DNA from: Lichtheimia corymbifera B2541
Taxonomy: Eukaryota; Mucoromycota; Mucoromycetes; Mucorales; Lichtheimiaceae
Length of the DNA: 64,000 bases
Assembly (NCBI GenBank): GCA_000697475.1
Contig: JNEU01001000.1
Span: 1 to 64,000, forward strand
Direction of reading: 5' to 3'
The position numbers were made by a program, and so were the translations under genes. Under the pieces are notes generated by a model, which was not told the DNA's origin, did not search any database, and saw only the letters and a program-made list of their open reading frames with translations. Shown piece after piece: positions 22,240 through 34,066 of the stretch. Within the stretch, counting starts at the first letter, position 1. The number at the start of each line of letters is the position of its first letter.

Positions 22240-22330
22240 ATGAACGATTGTCCTTCTTCATCCCATCATCTCCATCATTCAACTTTCTTGATCCGAGTGC
22301 ATTTGACTGAGTTGCGGTCAAACATAGAAA
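22240..22330. repeat. Partial copy of the palindromic element at 676-927
   Basis: It matches one arm of the left-edge element over about 85 bp, including TTGATCCGAGTG and ATTTGACTGAG. A more diverged version of the same arm follows at about 22428-22500. The opposite arm was not found. It looks like a solo arm left after rearrangement. Confidence 0.65.
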
Positions 22331-22767
22331 CATCATTCAACAGTTCACTCACTTAAAATTCCCACCTCTTCCCTCTTCCTCGTCCCACTCTCAACTGTTG
22401 TCCCCATTCAAGTACAACTACACCTGCGAACGATTGTCCTCTGCTTCAACCCATCATGTCAATCCTATAACTGCCTTGATCCTATTGTCTTTGACTGGCA
22501 AGTTCCATGGCGTGTGGACCCCACTACTGCAACACCCGCATTCCTTGACACTGCACGTTCTCTTGTACACTCTTCTGCTACAACCAATCGTAACAGCAGT
22601 TGCTATTAGGGAGGTCGTTGCTCCATTGCACTCAATCAGCGTTCACTATCTTGTCAGTCCATTACAACACATCATCCCTTTATATGGATGGGGCTGAGAT
22701 AAAGAAGTGAGAGGGTCGACGCGGCTAATGTGCTTGACAGTACACAGCTGACACAGGTTGTCTCGGA

Positions 22768-23777
22768 ATGGCGGATCTTAGAAAACAAAATCATGCAAGC
22801 AACTCTCAATCCCAGTCTCTGTTTCGCGTTGCACATGAAATGAGTTTAATGTAAGTCGACTTTTTTTCTAGCTACAATGCAATCTAATGACTACAACATG
22901 ACGATAGATCGGGCTTGAAAAAGAACCTTGGACGTGCGGGAACATCGGTAAGAGCACAATGGAGCGACAAGCGACTTCACATGACTTGACTCATGCCATT
23001 TGTTAGCTCATGCAACGGACTGGAATAGTTGACCGCACAGTGGATGAAGAATTCAAGATTGAATACGACCAGTATAAAGCGTAAGTGGTATAAGCCAATG
23101 AGTGATTGATATTAGGCTGATAGCATTTTGAAAGGTTGGAAAAAAAGATCATCAGGCTGAAAAAGGAAGCCCAATATAAGATGACTACGATGCGGGACAT
23201 ATCGGTTGCCAAGCGACGTATTGCAGAGACACTGAGCGAATTCGAACAACAATCATCATCATCGACACCCGAGGGGATTATGACAGCTTACATGAGCGTA
23301 TTGATATGGTTGGATGAAGAAGCTCGACTTGCTTTGGATGCCGAGTTTCGAAAGACGGTATTGGAACCATTGGAGAGAATGTGTATGTACTTTCCAGCAG
23401 TACAAGAAGCTGTCAAGCATCGACAAAAACTTGCATTGGATTATGACGCACAACGAGCCAAGGTGCGAAAGATGATTGATAAATCAAGCCCAGTGAGCGA
23501 TGGTGGTAACCATGCACTACCGACGATGGAAGAACAGGCTCATCATGCACGAGAGATGTACGAAGAACTCAACCTTATCCTTGTGCAGGATCTGGCGCGA
23601 CTTGTGGAGTTAAGGGTGCCCTACTTGGATCCATCGTTCGATGCTCTTGTCAAATCAGAATCTAATTATGCACAAGCTGGATACGATGCACTCCAAACAC
23701 TCGAGGTACCCGAGCCAGAAGATGTGGATGTGCTGTTGCAGGAAATGCGAGAACTTTCAATTTGTGGGAACCTATAA
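22768..23777 (+). CDS. BAR-domain protein, Rvs161/Hob-like
   Basis: A membrane-curving BAR (amphiphysin-type) protein of 279 residues. Exons: 22768-22850, 22908-22947, 23007-23080, 23135-23777. The signature LKKNLGRAGTSLMQRTG and VDRTVDEEF near residues 30-60 is the start of the fungal Rvs161/Rvs167/Hob BAR domain, with LEKKIIRLKKEA following. The rest is helical with heptad character, as expected of the three-helix BAR fold, and no SH3 domain follows. It therefore resembles Rvs161 more than Rvs167. These proteins act as dimers in endocytosis and actin patch function. About 28 residues precede the usual start, with no obvious domain in them. Sequence similarity to typical Rvs161 is moderate, so it may be a divergent paralogue. 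Confidence 0.85.
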
Positions 23778-24120
23778 TATTAGAGTGTACATAGAAGAAT
23801 CTGTATAATATGATATATATAAACATGTTCGCTTGTTATGCAATGCACCAAATGTTTCTGCAATGCGTTGTCTCGAATCATATGCCATTTCATGCATGAA
23901 CATACATGGAAGGCTTCTTTTTCTTGTTCTTCATTTTCCATTGCTAGTAATCCATACCTGAGCATGTTGCAATGCTTTAATACTGGAACCCTTAATCATT
24001 GTTCACACTATTCCTCCACGGTGAAACAAGGGGTGGTGTAAAAGAAAGGACTTTTAGAAACAACAATGTTATCCACACATTTACAACTCTCATTTTTGTC
24101 CTACAAACAACTGTCCAAAG
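23778..24120. other. Intergenic, nothing recognised
   Basis: This is the 3' flank of the BAR gene and the promoter region of the GH17-like gene. No gene was seen. Confidence 0.4.
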
Positions 24121-25345
24121 ATGCAGAGTAAACCAGAATACATCGACGACCACGCCAGCATCCATAAAAAACAAAGCATACATGCACCCTTTGATTATCA
24201 TCCAGCCTCATCACCTCCTCCGCTTTCCTCGTGTACAACAACATTAGCACAACGACGCAAGCAACGTGCTTCTCGATGTTTGAAATGCTGCATATTTCTC
24301 ATTTTTCTAGGTGTAGCTGCAGTGTCTGTGGTGTTGCCCCAGGTGTTAATAGGTCGAGATTCACCCAACCCGCAGCAAGGTCATGCATTGGATTTAACGA
24401 TTGTGCCCGATGCACGGCTGTCACAGTCATTTTATGGCATTGATTATTGCGTTCAAGATGATAGCTCATTACAACAAGTGGTGGATGACGTTAAAGTGCT
24501 GAGTCAAATGACCACCCGGATCCGAGTTCAAATAGCTCCCAATGAAGATGATGATGATCCTGACAAAACGTCACTTGTGTTGGAGGCGATCAGCCTAATT
24601 AATACCACACAACAGCCAATGGGTGTCATGCTTGCATTAAGCGATCCAACAAGTAATACACAGCAATACGAGGCCTTGTGGAAGGTGCTAAATGAACATG
24701 GCACTGAAAATGTGATTGGGATATCTGTCAGCAGCAGCAGCAGCAGTGATGGTAAAAGTGACAAAATACGTGATTTGTATAAAAAGAGGCTTACACTTCA
24801 AGTATATAGTGAGTGACGAGCAAATGAGTACCCTTATTCAACAAGTGCAAGAACAAATGTCGTCGCATGGATACCCATCTCTTCCAGTGACACCATCCAC
24901 TACGTCCATTCAACAACTTGTTGTTCAACAACAAAGGATCGCCAACAACTCGCATCCATTCTTTTCCGGGATCCGGGCTGAGGAAGCAACCGATTGGATG
25001 TGGCAGCACTATAATCATTCTCATATGCAACCAAGGCCTGTGCAACAAATAGGATGGCCAACAGGGCCCGAGGATCAGCCTTTGCAAGATGCCATTCCAT
25101 CCATTGATAACCAACAAATGCTACTGGATACATTTGTTTGTCAAGCAAATGCACGCGGTGTTCCCTATTATTGGTTTGAATTCAAGGATCATCCTCCATC
25201 CTCCTCTCGGCAAAAGGTTGCTACTTTTTGGGGTTTAATGGATGAAGGACGTGCCCCTAAACATCGACATATGCCTACATGTCATGTGGAACCATGGCAA
25301 AAGACCAACACCACCACTTCCACCGCTACCACCACCACTCCCTGA
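24121..25345 (+). CDS. GH17-like type II membrane protein, probably inactive
   Basis: A protein of 388 residues. Exons: 24121-24751 and 24810-25345. The 58-nt intron (24752-24809) restores the frame across what otherwise looks like a frameshift. A cytoplasmic tail of about 54 residues and one transmembrane segment (about 55-77) precede a lumenal or extracellular domain. The domain resembles fungal GH17 beta-1,3-glucanases/transglucosylases: FYGIDYC at 104, VLSQMTTRIRVQ, NVIGISV, GWPTG at 292 and FWGLMDEG near the end. In active GH17 enzymes a Glu follows the GISVG-type strand and another stands two residues before GWP. Here the first is replaced by a serine run encoded by AGC repeats, and the second is Gln290. 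The protein is therefore probably a non-catalytic glucan-binding or regulatory relative. A Thr-rich C-terminus ends the chain. Confidence 0.8.
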
Positions 25346-25356
25346 ACACTTGAGAC

Positions 25357-25362
25357 AATAAA
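25357..25362 (+). terminator. Polyadenylation signal of the GH17-like gene
   Basis: AATAAA stands 12 bases after the stop codon. It also lies only about 30 bases from the stop of the convergent COX18-like gene, so the two transcripts probably overlap at their 3' ends. Confidence 0.45.
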
Positions 25363-25393
25363 GATGATTCCCATTCTATTATATTATCAAAGA

Positions 25394-26429
25394 TCAAGAT
25401 GTTGTACTGGTGGATATACTTTTGTTTGTGATGCTATTCTTGGGTGGTGTCAATTGAGGCATTTTGAGCACTTGTCGTACCACAGGTATCCGGAAAGCCA
25501 CATTCTGAACCACACTGAACCATGCGGATGTGCACCAATACAAGCCTAACGACATGGGAGCATGTGCTGCAATGGGTACAAAGGCGACTGCCAATACACG
25601 AAAGGCGTTGGTGAGGATCTTTTGTGTGACCGTCTTTTTTCGATCTTTGGCCAACCAAGCATTCAACTATAACATCATGTCAGTGATATGGGTGTATGCA
25701 ATTGTATCCTTATCAACCTAGTTACCTCTACATTCAACAGGGTCCCAGCACCGATCAAAAGAGGAAATGTCATTGTCGGGTCAGGTACTGTAAGATCTGT
25801 GAACCATGCAAGGCCTTCATGATTCATGCCATCAGCCGAGTTCTCTGCTATTTGTCCATACCAAGGTAGCGGCATTCCGGTCATGTGGCGTATGGTCAAG
25901 GACATGGATACAAAGAGTGGGATCTGCACATAGGGCAATGATAACAACTTCCAACGAGGACATCCATATTGCTTGTAAATATCATTCACTTTTCTTCGAT
26001 ACTATTATCAACCCCATTCGTTAGATATCCCATCATTGACACCGTTACTATCATGCTTACCTGACGTTGCAGTTCCTTGTTGTAACGTGCATAATCCCAT
26101 CCAGCTTTTCTCGCTTCAGTTGTAACGTGTGTTTTGAGTGTCTCGCCCCAACTTTGAACCATGGGTGCCAATTCGATCATGCGTCCAATACTGCGTTGTT
26201 GATACACGGCGATGGGCAATGTCAAACTCGATCGCAAAAGACAAGTCAAGCCTACAATGGTAGCCCACCAAGGGACACCTGCTGAATGGACTGATTCCAA
26301 GAGAGATTCATTGGCGGCAAGGACGATTGGAAGAGAAGAAGCTCGAGTTGTCTTTAAAGGGTTGCGATGGCGACAAGGAATGCTGCTAAGGTTGTGGCGG
26401 TAAACAGCTGCAGGAGATAAGCGTGGCAT
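25394..26429 (-). CDS. Mitochondrial inner-membrane insertase, COX18/OXA1 type
   Basis: A YidC/Oxa1/Alb3-family insertase of 305 residues. Exons: 26429-26061, 26001-25726, 25666-25394. The N-terminus is rich in Arg, Ser and hydroxyl residues, as in a mitochondrial presequence. PWWATIVGLTCLLRSSLTLPI is the family's first core membrane segment. It is followed by the charged loop (VNDIYKQYGCPRWK), the second core segments around LPYVQIPLFVSMSLTIR, and the last pair APMSLGLYWCTSAWFSVVQN. The lack of a long C-terminal ribosome-binding tail fits COX18 better than OXA1. COX18 exports the C-terminal part of Cox2 for complex IV assembly. It is convergent with the GH17-like gene. Confidence 0.88.
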
Positions 26430-26944
26430 GGTGTGTGTGTACCAAAAAGAGCGATTGAATCAGGTGGGTTTATCCTCCTCCTCCCCCACACATATCGCAT
26501 TGCTGCCTGCCTACTGACTTTGAATGGACACAACACACACACTTAGGAGTGCAGCACGGTCAAAGGAGAAGGAACCAACTGCAATAATGACCTCACGTGA
26601 GGAAGGGTGAAAAAAGTACGCCATAAACATTTCTGCAGCCTCATCTGATGGGGGAACGAGACCCAGGACGATCATCTTTTATGAGTGCCACCATTACAAA
26701 CCAGAGGGCTGTTCTATCGAAGGTTCCTGATATCATATGATTCGAGACTTGTTTATATCCCCTTTTTACAACACACAAATGCCCGTCAAAGAAAGAGAGA
26801 AGCATCTTATATGTAAAGTGCTGCTGCTGCTTGCTGCTTGCTGCTGCACATATATCGCCCCCAAATCTTCATCATCCTTGGCATTCCTCCTTTCTCTCTC
26901 TTTCTCTCTCTCTTTCTTCTTTACTCTTATCCATTCTTGGTGCA
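26430..26944. other. Shared promoter region of COX18-like and SPX transporter genes
   Basis: The two genes diverge from this region. It has CTGCTGCTGCTTGCTGC and CT-rich tracts (26820-26920) just before the SPX gene start, typical of fungal 5' leaders. No other element was recognised. Confidence 0.5.
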
Positions 26945-29605
26945 ATGAAGTTTTCCCACCAGCTTCAATTCAACGCAGTACCTGATTGGGCTGACTACTA
27001 TGTTCCGTAAGAAAATGCTACTATCCCATCACACAGCACACAAACAAACATTGTCATCAATGATTCACCTTCATTTATAAACCCTTCAATGGAAACAATC
27101 TAGGTATTCCAATCTCAAGAAACTCGTCTACTCCATTGAACGCGATCGTATCCTTGCAGGCTCTACCATGGAAGACATCCCCAATGAACAAACGGCTCTC
27201 TTGGATAACCATAATGACAACAACACCACCAGCCACAATGATCGCTTCATTGCTGCTTTAGACCGTGCATTGGATCGCATTGTCAATTTCTACTCCAAGA
27301 AAGAAACCGAGCTCTATGATGCTGTAGACACCTTGCTCATTGATCTCGAAGCTCAGGCCACAGCGGTTGCTTCTTCCACCACCACCACTACTACTACACC
27401 TGCTGCTGCTGTCCATGGTGATCATCCTCCACAAGCACATCAAAATCGTCAACAACAACAACACAAGCGTACACATAGCACCTCCTCCTTGCTTGCAACA
27501 CAAAACTTGGCAGACCATGATCCAGAAGCAACAAGAATTGATATGAGTGCCGTGGATGATGACCGAGAACAATTACGCCGACACGCAGTGGATCTCTTTG
27601 TGCAATTATCTGAATTGAAGTCCTTTGTTTCCTTAAATGCCACGGCGTTTGCCAAGATTCTCAAAAAGTATGACAAGATTACGGGCAGTGAACTCAAGCG
27701 TTATTATACAAGCAACTACGTCACCAAGGCATATCCATTTCGTACAGCCACCAAGCAAAAGCTCAATGCCACTATCCAGCGCATTGAACATGGCTATGCC
27801 GCTTTGACGCACCAGGATGACACTGTCGAAGATGCTGTGCGTGAATTGAAGGCTCATTTACGTGATCGTATTGTCTGGGAGCGTAATACCATTTGGCGAG
27901 ATATGATCGGCCAAGAACGCAAGGTTCAAAACATGGGCAATGTCGCTGAACGAAAGCTCGTTCATACACCTTTTGGTGATTTGGATCGTTCCACTCTTTC
28001 TCAACTCGCTTGGCTTGTTGCATGTCTCGTGGTGTTTTTCGTTCTCCTCAAAACCAATCTCTTTGTTGAAATTGAGCAGAATCGATGCTTTGCTATTCTC
28101 ATTTTCGCAAGCATGTTGTGGGCTACAGAGGTATGTATGACCACCGCTTGTCTGTGCGCGTCTAATAATTTACTTAACTCCCTATGATACATACATACTA
28201 GGTGATGCCTCTATTTGCTACTGCAATGATCATCCCTCTCTTGGTGGTGGTACTTGGTGTGATGCGATCTACAGATGATGGACATGAACGTCTTAGTGCT
28301 CCTGAAGCAGCCAAAGTGGTGTTTTCCGGCATGTTTTCATCCGTGATCATGCTTCTTTTGGGTGGATTTGCCATTGCAGGATCACTTAGCAAGTTTGGAA
28401 TTGCAAAGTCAATGGCAACCTTTGTATTATCTCGAGCGGGTACCCGACCCAGTCGCGTGTTGCTTGTCAATATGTTTGTGGCCACAGTGACCAGCATGTG
28501 GATCAGTAATGTGGCGGCGCCCGTGCTTTGCTTTTCATTGATTCAGGTAAGGTTACACACACACACACACACATGGAATGCACATGTCAGCAAACAAACA
28601 ACTCAAACATTTCCATTAGCCCATTCTACGCACACTCCCTGTTGATTCGTCCTTTGGTTCATGTTTGATTATTGGTATTGCTCTGGCATCCAATCTTGGT
28701 GGTCTTGCATCGCCTATTTCATCGCCCCAAAATATCATTGCCATTCAAAACATGGATCCTGCACCATCCTGGGGACAATGGTTCCTTATCTCCATCCCAG
28801 TATCAATCATTGGCAACATGATCATTTGGCTATGGCTGCTTTTTAGTTATCGACCTGAAAAGAATACCTCCCAAATCCACACCATCCGTGCATCGCAGGA
28901 TCCTATCACCGGCACACAAATCTTTGTCATGCTTGTCACTGTCGTCACAATCGCTTTATGGTGTGTCGCTCATTCACTCGAAGGCATGCTTGGTGATATG
29001 GGTATCATTGCTATCATTCCACTGGTTGCATTCTTTGGTACTGGATTGCTCACCAAGGACGATTTTAATCATTTCTTGTGGACCGTTATTATGTTGGCAA
29101 TGGGAGGCACCGTGCTTGGCAAGGCTGTCGAGAGCTCTGGATTGTTGCGTACCATTGCTACAAGCATTCAACATATGGTCACTGGTTTCTCCACCTTTGA
29201 AGTGCTTATTGTTTTTAGTCTTTTGGTCGTTGTGATTGCCACCTTTATCAGCCACACAGTGGCAGCGCTTATTATCCTGCCTATTGTCGCCGAAGTCGGT
29301 GCTGAAATGACAGATCCCCATCCTCGCTTGTTGGTCATGGCAAGTAGATTTATTCGCGAGAAGCATACATAAGATTAACGCTTTTACTACTACTACTCTA
29401 GGGCACCGTTTTTATCTGCTCCATTGCCATGGGACTTCCCGTTTCTGGTTTCCCCAACATGAATGCTGTCTCAAAAAAAAACGAGCTTGGAAAGCCATAC
29501 TTGAGCACCAAAGACTTTTTACGCAATGGCGTTCCTTGCAGTTTGCTTTGCTTGCTATGTGTCACTTCCATTGGCTATGGCTTGATGAATCTCGCTGGTT
29601 TCTAA
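26945..29605 (+). CDS. SPX-domain anion transporter, Pho87/Pho90/Pho91 type phosphate carrier
   Basis: A low-affinity phosphate transporter of 785 residues. Exons: 26945-27006, 27104-28130, 28202-28546, 28620-29339, 29402-29605. The N-terminus MKFSHQLQFNAVPDWADYYV and a helical segment with LKSFVSLNATAFAKILKKYDK are the SPX domain, which senses inositol pyrophosphates. After about residue 270 follow some twelve hydrophobic segments of the DASS/ArsB-type permease (ASNLGGLASPISSPQN, VMGTVFICSIAMGLPVSGFPN). Exon 4 ends at a GC donor (GCAAGT, intron 29340-29401). GT alternatives break the frame. A Thr/His/Gln-rich stretch interrupts the SPX domain, as is common in fungi. Plasma membrane (Pho87/90) or vacuolar (Pho91) location cannot be decided. 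Confidence 0.93.
28555..28573. repeat. (CA)n microsatellite in SPX gene intron 3
   Basis: About nine CA units lie just after the donor site of the intron between exons 3 and 4. Confidence 0.8.
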
Positions 29606-29979
29606 TCTCTCTCACTTTTTTACATATATATGTCATACCCCTTTCTCCAACAATGTATAGCATTTGCCATATATCTCTACAATCCCTATACAACAACAGC
29701 ACTCCTCTCATTGTTCTACTATACCTCTGCTTTGCATATTTATTCAATAGAAATACAAGGTCTGTGGAATCCAATAAACACGCACGTAATGAAAATATGG
29801 AGATAGTAAAAGCGCATGATTTTGAGTTCACGCGCATGAAAGAGTATGTCATGCTAATTTTTTGTGGGGTAAAAAGAAGGTATGTGTGTAACCCTATGCA
29901 TGAATAAAATGAATATCGCACATGCAACTCCCCTCACTCTTTTCTCTCACTCTCTTTTTCCTTTACCTAATCACGCACA
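29606..29979. other. Intergenic, nothing recognised
   Basis: This is the 3' flank of the SPX transporter and the promoter of the hydratase. A CT-rich tract (29935-29965) precedes the hydratase ATG. Confidence 0.4.
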
Positions 29980-31231
29980 ATGCCCGAAGGATTTAAACCA
30001 GACTTGTCCAAAGCTGTAGGCCACCGATACCCTGATGATTTTGTAAGCCAGCCATCCATCATGAGCGTGTACTAGTAGTACTGACATGTAAATATATACA
30101 ATAGGTGGCATGCACTCGTCGTGATTATTTGTTGTATGCATTGTCGATTGGTGTTCCTGAAACTGAGTTGCGATGGCTCTATGAGAATGGTACGTATTCG
30201 AATAGGACTTGCTGACTCTTCCTCTTCTAATACAACACGTCTTCTTCCAGAACAAGATTTTGGTCCCTTGCCAACGTATCCTCTATGCTTGCTGATCAAG
30301 GGAGATCACTGGGATGTCGTCGACTTTGCCGAACGCTGGCATGCAGGTGGTCCATTGCCAGGCATGCCTGAGTGGGACATTAACAAGATGGTGCATGGCG
30401 AACAGAGCATCGATGTCATCAACCCATTCCCTGTTGAAGGTGGCCGTTTCAGAGCAGTCAAGACTTGCCGTGGTGTGTATGACAAAGGTAAATCCCACAC
30501 TCTCTTTTTGCATTGATAATCACATGACCCCAAGCAAGTGGATTCTAACATGTGAAAATTAGGCTCAGGCATGGTCATGGATTCAGTGGTGGATCTCTAT
30601 GGCGAAAAGGATGGTGTACATTACTGCAGCATGGGAAGCCAAATGTTTGTCCGTGGATATGGTGGATGGGATGTAAGTACATCATCAGTAAAAAAAAGAT
30701 CATCGTGTCGTTGACATGGCTGTTGTAGGGACCCAAAGGACCAAAGACCATCAAATATACACCTCCTAACCGACCAGCTGATGTTGTGGATAAATTCGAC
30801 ACTGCTCGTAATCAAGCATTGCTCTTCCGTCTTTCTGGGTAAATAAGACGACATAGGCATATACTTTGTACATGAGATGCTAATCCTTCCATTATCATAG
30901 TGACTTTAATCCTTTGCATGCGGATGTCAACTTGGCACCCATGGTGGGCTTTGAAAGACCCATCCTCCATGGCCTTTGTACATATGCCAAGGCTGCCCAT
31001 TCGGTCCTGAGAGCTTTTGGTGACAATGATCGCTTACGTTTCAAGTCCTTCAAGGCACGCTTTGCTAAGCCTGTACTCCCTGGTGAGACCGTTGAGATCC
31101 ATATGTGGAAGGTGGAAGGCCCTGAACCCAAGACCGATGGTGTTATTTTCGTGGCCAAGGTTGGTGACCGTGTCGTTCTCAGCAACGGCTATGCTGTCTT
31201 ACATAAGGAAACACCCGCATCCAAGTTGTAA
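29980..31231 (+). CDS. Peroxisomal 2-enoyl-CoA hydratase 2 (MaoC-type)
   Basis: A hydratase of 311 residues in beta-oxidation, converting trans-2-enoyl-CoA to (3R)-hydroxyacyl-CoA. Exons: 29980-30042, 30105-30189, 30251-30487, 30563-30672, 30729-30838, 30901-31231. It has the double hot-dog layout of stand-alone or Fox2-derived hydratase 2. The catalytic hydratase-2 motif is SGDFNPLHAD with GFERPILHGL after it, in exon 6. The last three residues are SKL, a perfect type-1 peroxisomal targeting signal. Here the hydratase is encoded alone, whereas in yeast Fox2 it is fused behind two dehydrogenase domains. Six exons split at conventional GT-AG introns with clean frame restoration. Confidence 0.94.
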
Positions 31232-32324
31232 ATACTTTTCTCTGTACCTTTCGGAATATGGTTACTTTTTCGGAATTGTCTTCCCGATCATTCATTCATG
31301 TCTGAAAAATGTTGCACAACACGTCAAAAAAGTGTTTTGAGAAGGAAATGTTATTATTGTTGTGTTGTCAGTGTATACATTGCGTCATAAATAGCTTTCA
31401 ATATTAACCGATCCGATCATTGTAAACGTGGTACATGAAGATCTTTTTGTTTTCAATTACTCACATGAGCATTTAAATGTTGCAACTATCATCTGATGAT
31501 TCGAGATAACACATGCATACCCACGTTTTTGAAACATGTTGTGAGAAGGAGAAATGAAAACATTTGTGGTCAACTTTTGTCTCATCGCCCACTTACTGCT
31601 TCACTCTTATGGTATCCCACGCTAGCAGGACGAAATAGTGTGATCAGCAACCCCATGTGGATGATGATATGCTGTGACCGAATAGATTCACGACTATGTA
31701 TCCTCCGCTTCGTATATTGCGAGTATTCAATCATCCCCTTCCGCTAGCTCTTTATAGCTCATGTAGATGCAAACTTTACATAGATTTGATCTGAAACATA
31801 CCTAGGTTCATTCACAAGCTTATTATGTACCGTAACACACATCCTCATACATCAAAAGCTGTCAAGAATGTTTGCATGGGTCGTATCTGCGTCGTAGGAG
31901 TAGCAAAGGATGGACAATCACACAAGAATATATACAAACAAATTATGATGGTCCATACGGAGCAAGTCCGCTTGTTTGCACAAATTCGATTGAATAGCTT
32001 AGTTGGTGTAAAAAGGCAAGAAGAATGTGCGTGTGAACAGCGTGATGGCTATATAAGAGAACTTGCTCTCAAAACACACCATATCCATGAACACCATCCC
32101 GCCATCCACTATGATCCAGCAAGTAAAACCAACTATTTTCAGTCCTATCAACGCTGGTTGCGCTCAATGTTGCGTTTGTGGTTCCTTTAACCATAAGACC
32201 CGGTATGTCATTTTTGTGGTACCCTCGACCGTTTCCTCATACAATTTCAACAGTGATTGCCCGGGTTTGTATCGATGATGAATCCAACCCATGTCACATG
32301 ACAACGGTCTCCAATATGTATTGA
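31232..32324. other. Intergenic, nothing recognised
   Basis: About 1.1 kb between convergent genes. No family-like coding sequence, tRNA or repeat was found. Confidence 0.45.
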
Positions 32325-33051
32325 TTATCCAGATTTGCTAGCTACACATATAAGAACACCTGCAATCACGAGCACCATACCAAGCCAAGTATCTATCCAA
32401 TGTACAAATGTCAACCTATATTCCAACAACCTTGTTTCCTTTCTCCCTTTACCTTTGCCTCCAAGCTCTTCTCCAAGTAATAAACCAGTGAACAATGAAA
32501 ATATAAACGTCAAAGAATTGGTGATGGGTACTGCAAGTGACATTTCTATAAGCGGATATATGAGCCACCCCAAAACGAAATAAAGCAGCAGCCTATCCTC
32601 GTAGTGTGCACACACCTGATTGACCAAGGGTATAATAGTAGACAACTGATCCACTCAAATTCAAAGCCAATGGAAGAACATACTATGCAAGGACATTAGC
32701 TCATGGTCGTCGCCCCATCGTATCCCCTGCACGGATCCATTACCTGCCATCGCGTAAAGAGGTACTTTTGTTCAGCCAACCAACGTTTCGTGCCACCTTC
32801 TGGATGCTTTGCTGTCACTGTATCAAGACCTTTGGTGCCTGCTTTGATCAATGGATTGGTTGAACCCCAACATATCGCCACTAGTAGATTCAAGCCTTGT
32901 CAGTCTGGGATAGATACACTTTATATCAAATAAATGGATTGCATACCGAGTACAAAGCCAAGGGCTTGTTCTATAAAAGAAGATGATGAGAAGGTATATT
33001 GGATAAAGAAAGGGGACGAGAGTACTTACGCATGATGCTGGCTGAAGACAT
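32325..33051 (-). CDS. TMEM234-like multi-pass membrane protein
   Basis: A small membrane protein of 141 residues related to TMEM234 and to the DMT/EamA transporter fold. Exons: 33051-33030, 32970-32947, 32895-32744, 32682-32616, 32545-32453, 32392-32325. The typical parts are NLLVAICWGSTNPLIK near the start, YVLPLALNLSGSVVYY, SLAVPITNSLTFIFSLFTG, GEELGGK and the final segment TWLGMVLVIAGVLICVAS, giving four membrane segments. Function in fungi is unknown. The last intron (32393-32452) is exactly 60 nt and contains no in-frame stop, so retaining it would add 20 charged residues before the last segment without truncation. The spliced form matches the family better. Confidence 0.85.
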
Positions 33052-33389
33052 TTTCAAGGCCGAGTGAAAGAAAGAGCATGCATTAAAAAGGATTGGCTCG
33101 AAATTCATGTCAGACGATTGGGATTAAACAACGAGGCACATGACACAGATTAATGCGATGCTTGAAAGAGGGGTTAGTTTCTGGTGGTAGACTAGGCATT
33201 GCATATTGCTATGGCTGCCGGGAATCTTAATACTCTACATTCGTAATATAAAGGTCTCCCCATCCACCAAATATATCAAATGGGTTACAGGAAGCAGCCA
33301 CCAATCATCTGATGTTAAATGCGGTAGATTTGCTTATTGGATCGGATGATCGGGTTCTTTTGTCTCTTTGTTCTCTTTATCTGATAATT
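33052..33389. other. Shared promoter region
   Basis: It separates the divergent TMEM234-like and small membrane protein genes. No specific element was recognised. Confidence 0.4.
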
Positions 33390-33822
33390 ATGCATGACGA
33401 TTTGGAGCAGGGTGGTGGTGTAGAAGCACGACAACAACAACCCCTTTTACGCGACTCGACAGATAAACGCAATGTCATTTGGACGGCGCTCATTTGGATC
33501 TGGCGAATCTGCATCTTTGCTGTAACGGGATCGTCGAGTGTTGCTGTTACTCGGTTTATTTTGGAGCATATCTTTGGAACCGCTATGGGTGGGTAGTATG
33601 TAGATGAGGATGTATGTGCATGCAGTTGTCACTAATGCATTGATTATATCTATAGCTCGTTGGCTTTACTATGTCCTTTTCTTCTTTTTGGAGTTGGTGG
33701 TCTATACGGTGATGATTGTTTCCATAGGCACCATTCTTGGTCAACATCGGTTCTTTTTCAACGTGGCCGTCAAAATGTGGGGATGGATGCTACCAGCACG
33801 TTACTGCACAAGTTATCGTTAA
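33390..33822 (+). CDS. Small two-pass membrane protein, DUF6787-like
   Basis: A protein of 121 residues from exons 33390-33588 and 33656-33822. A polar N-terminus with a run of Gln precedes two hydrophobic segments: one around IWTALIWIWRICIFAV, the other WLYYVLFFFLELVVYTVMIV. The second is followed by GQHRFFFNVAVKMWGWMLP. That ending resembles a small family of fungal and bacterial membrane proteins (DUF6787), but this is from memory and not tested. Function unknown. The ATG is the first after a CT-rich leader, and an upstream in-frame extension has no ATG. The rival frame in exon 2 lacks membrane character and was discarded. Confidence 0.6.
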
Positions 33823-34066
33823 AAGAGGATACATCATTGCAACGTTGTATTGAAGCGCATGTACGCTTAGGAATAGTACATAAAAAAGATTGATAAATAA
33901 GAAAAGGTGTCTATCTACAAGAGAGAAATTGGGAGGAGCAGGACGAAAAGAAATTGGGGCAAGAAACATGCTTGTATATCAAAGGGGATGTCTGTAATGG
34001 GGTGGGTGGGTGAATGTGGATGAGGGTAATAGTAGGCAAAAGTGAAATAGAGAGAGAGAGAGGGTC

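Noticed and set aside
24752..24809. Frameshift in the GH17-like gene
   Set aside because: A 58-nt intron with a GTAAAA donor and TATATAG acceptor restores the frame, in the size range of other introns here.
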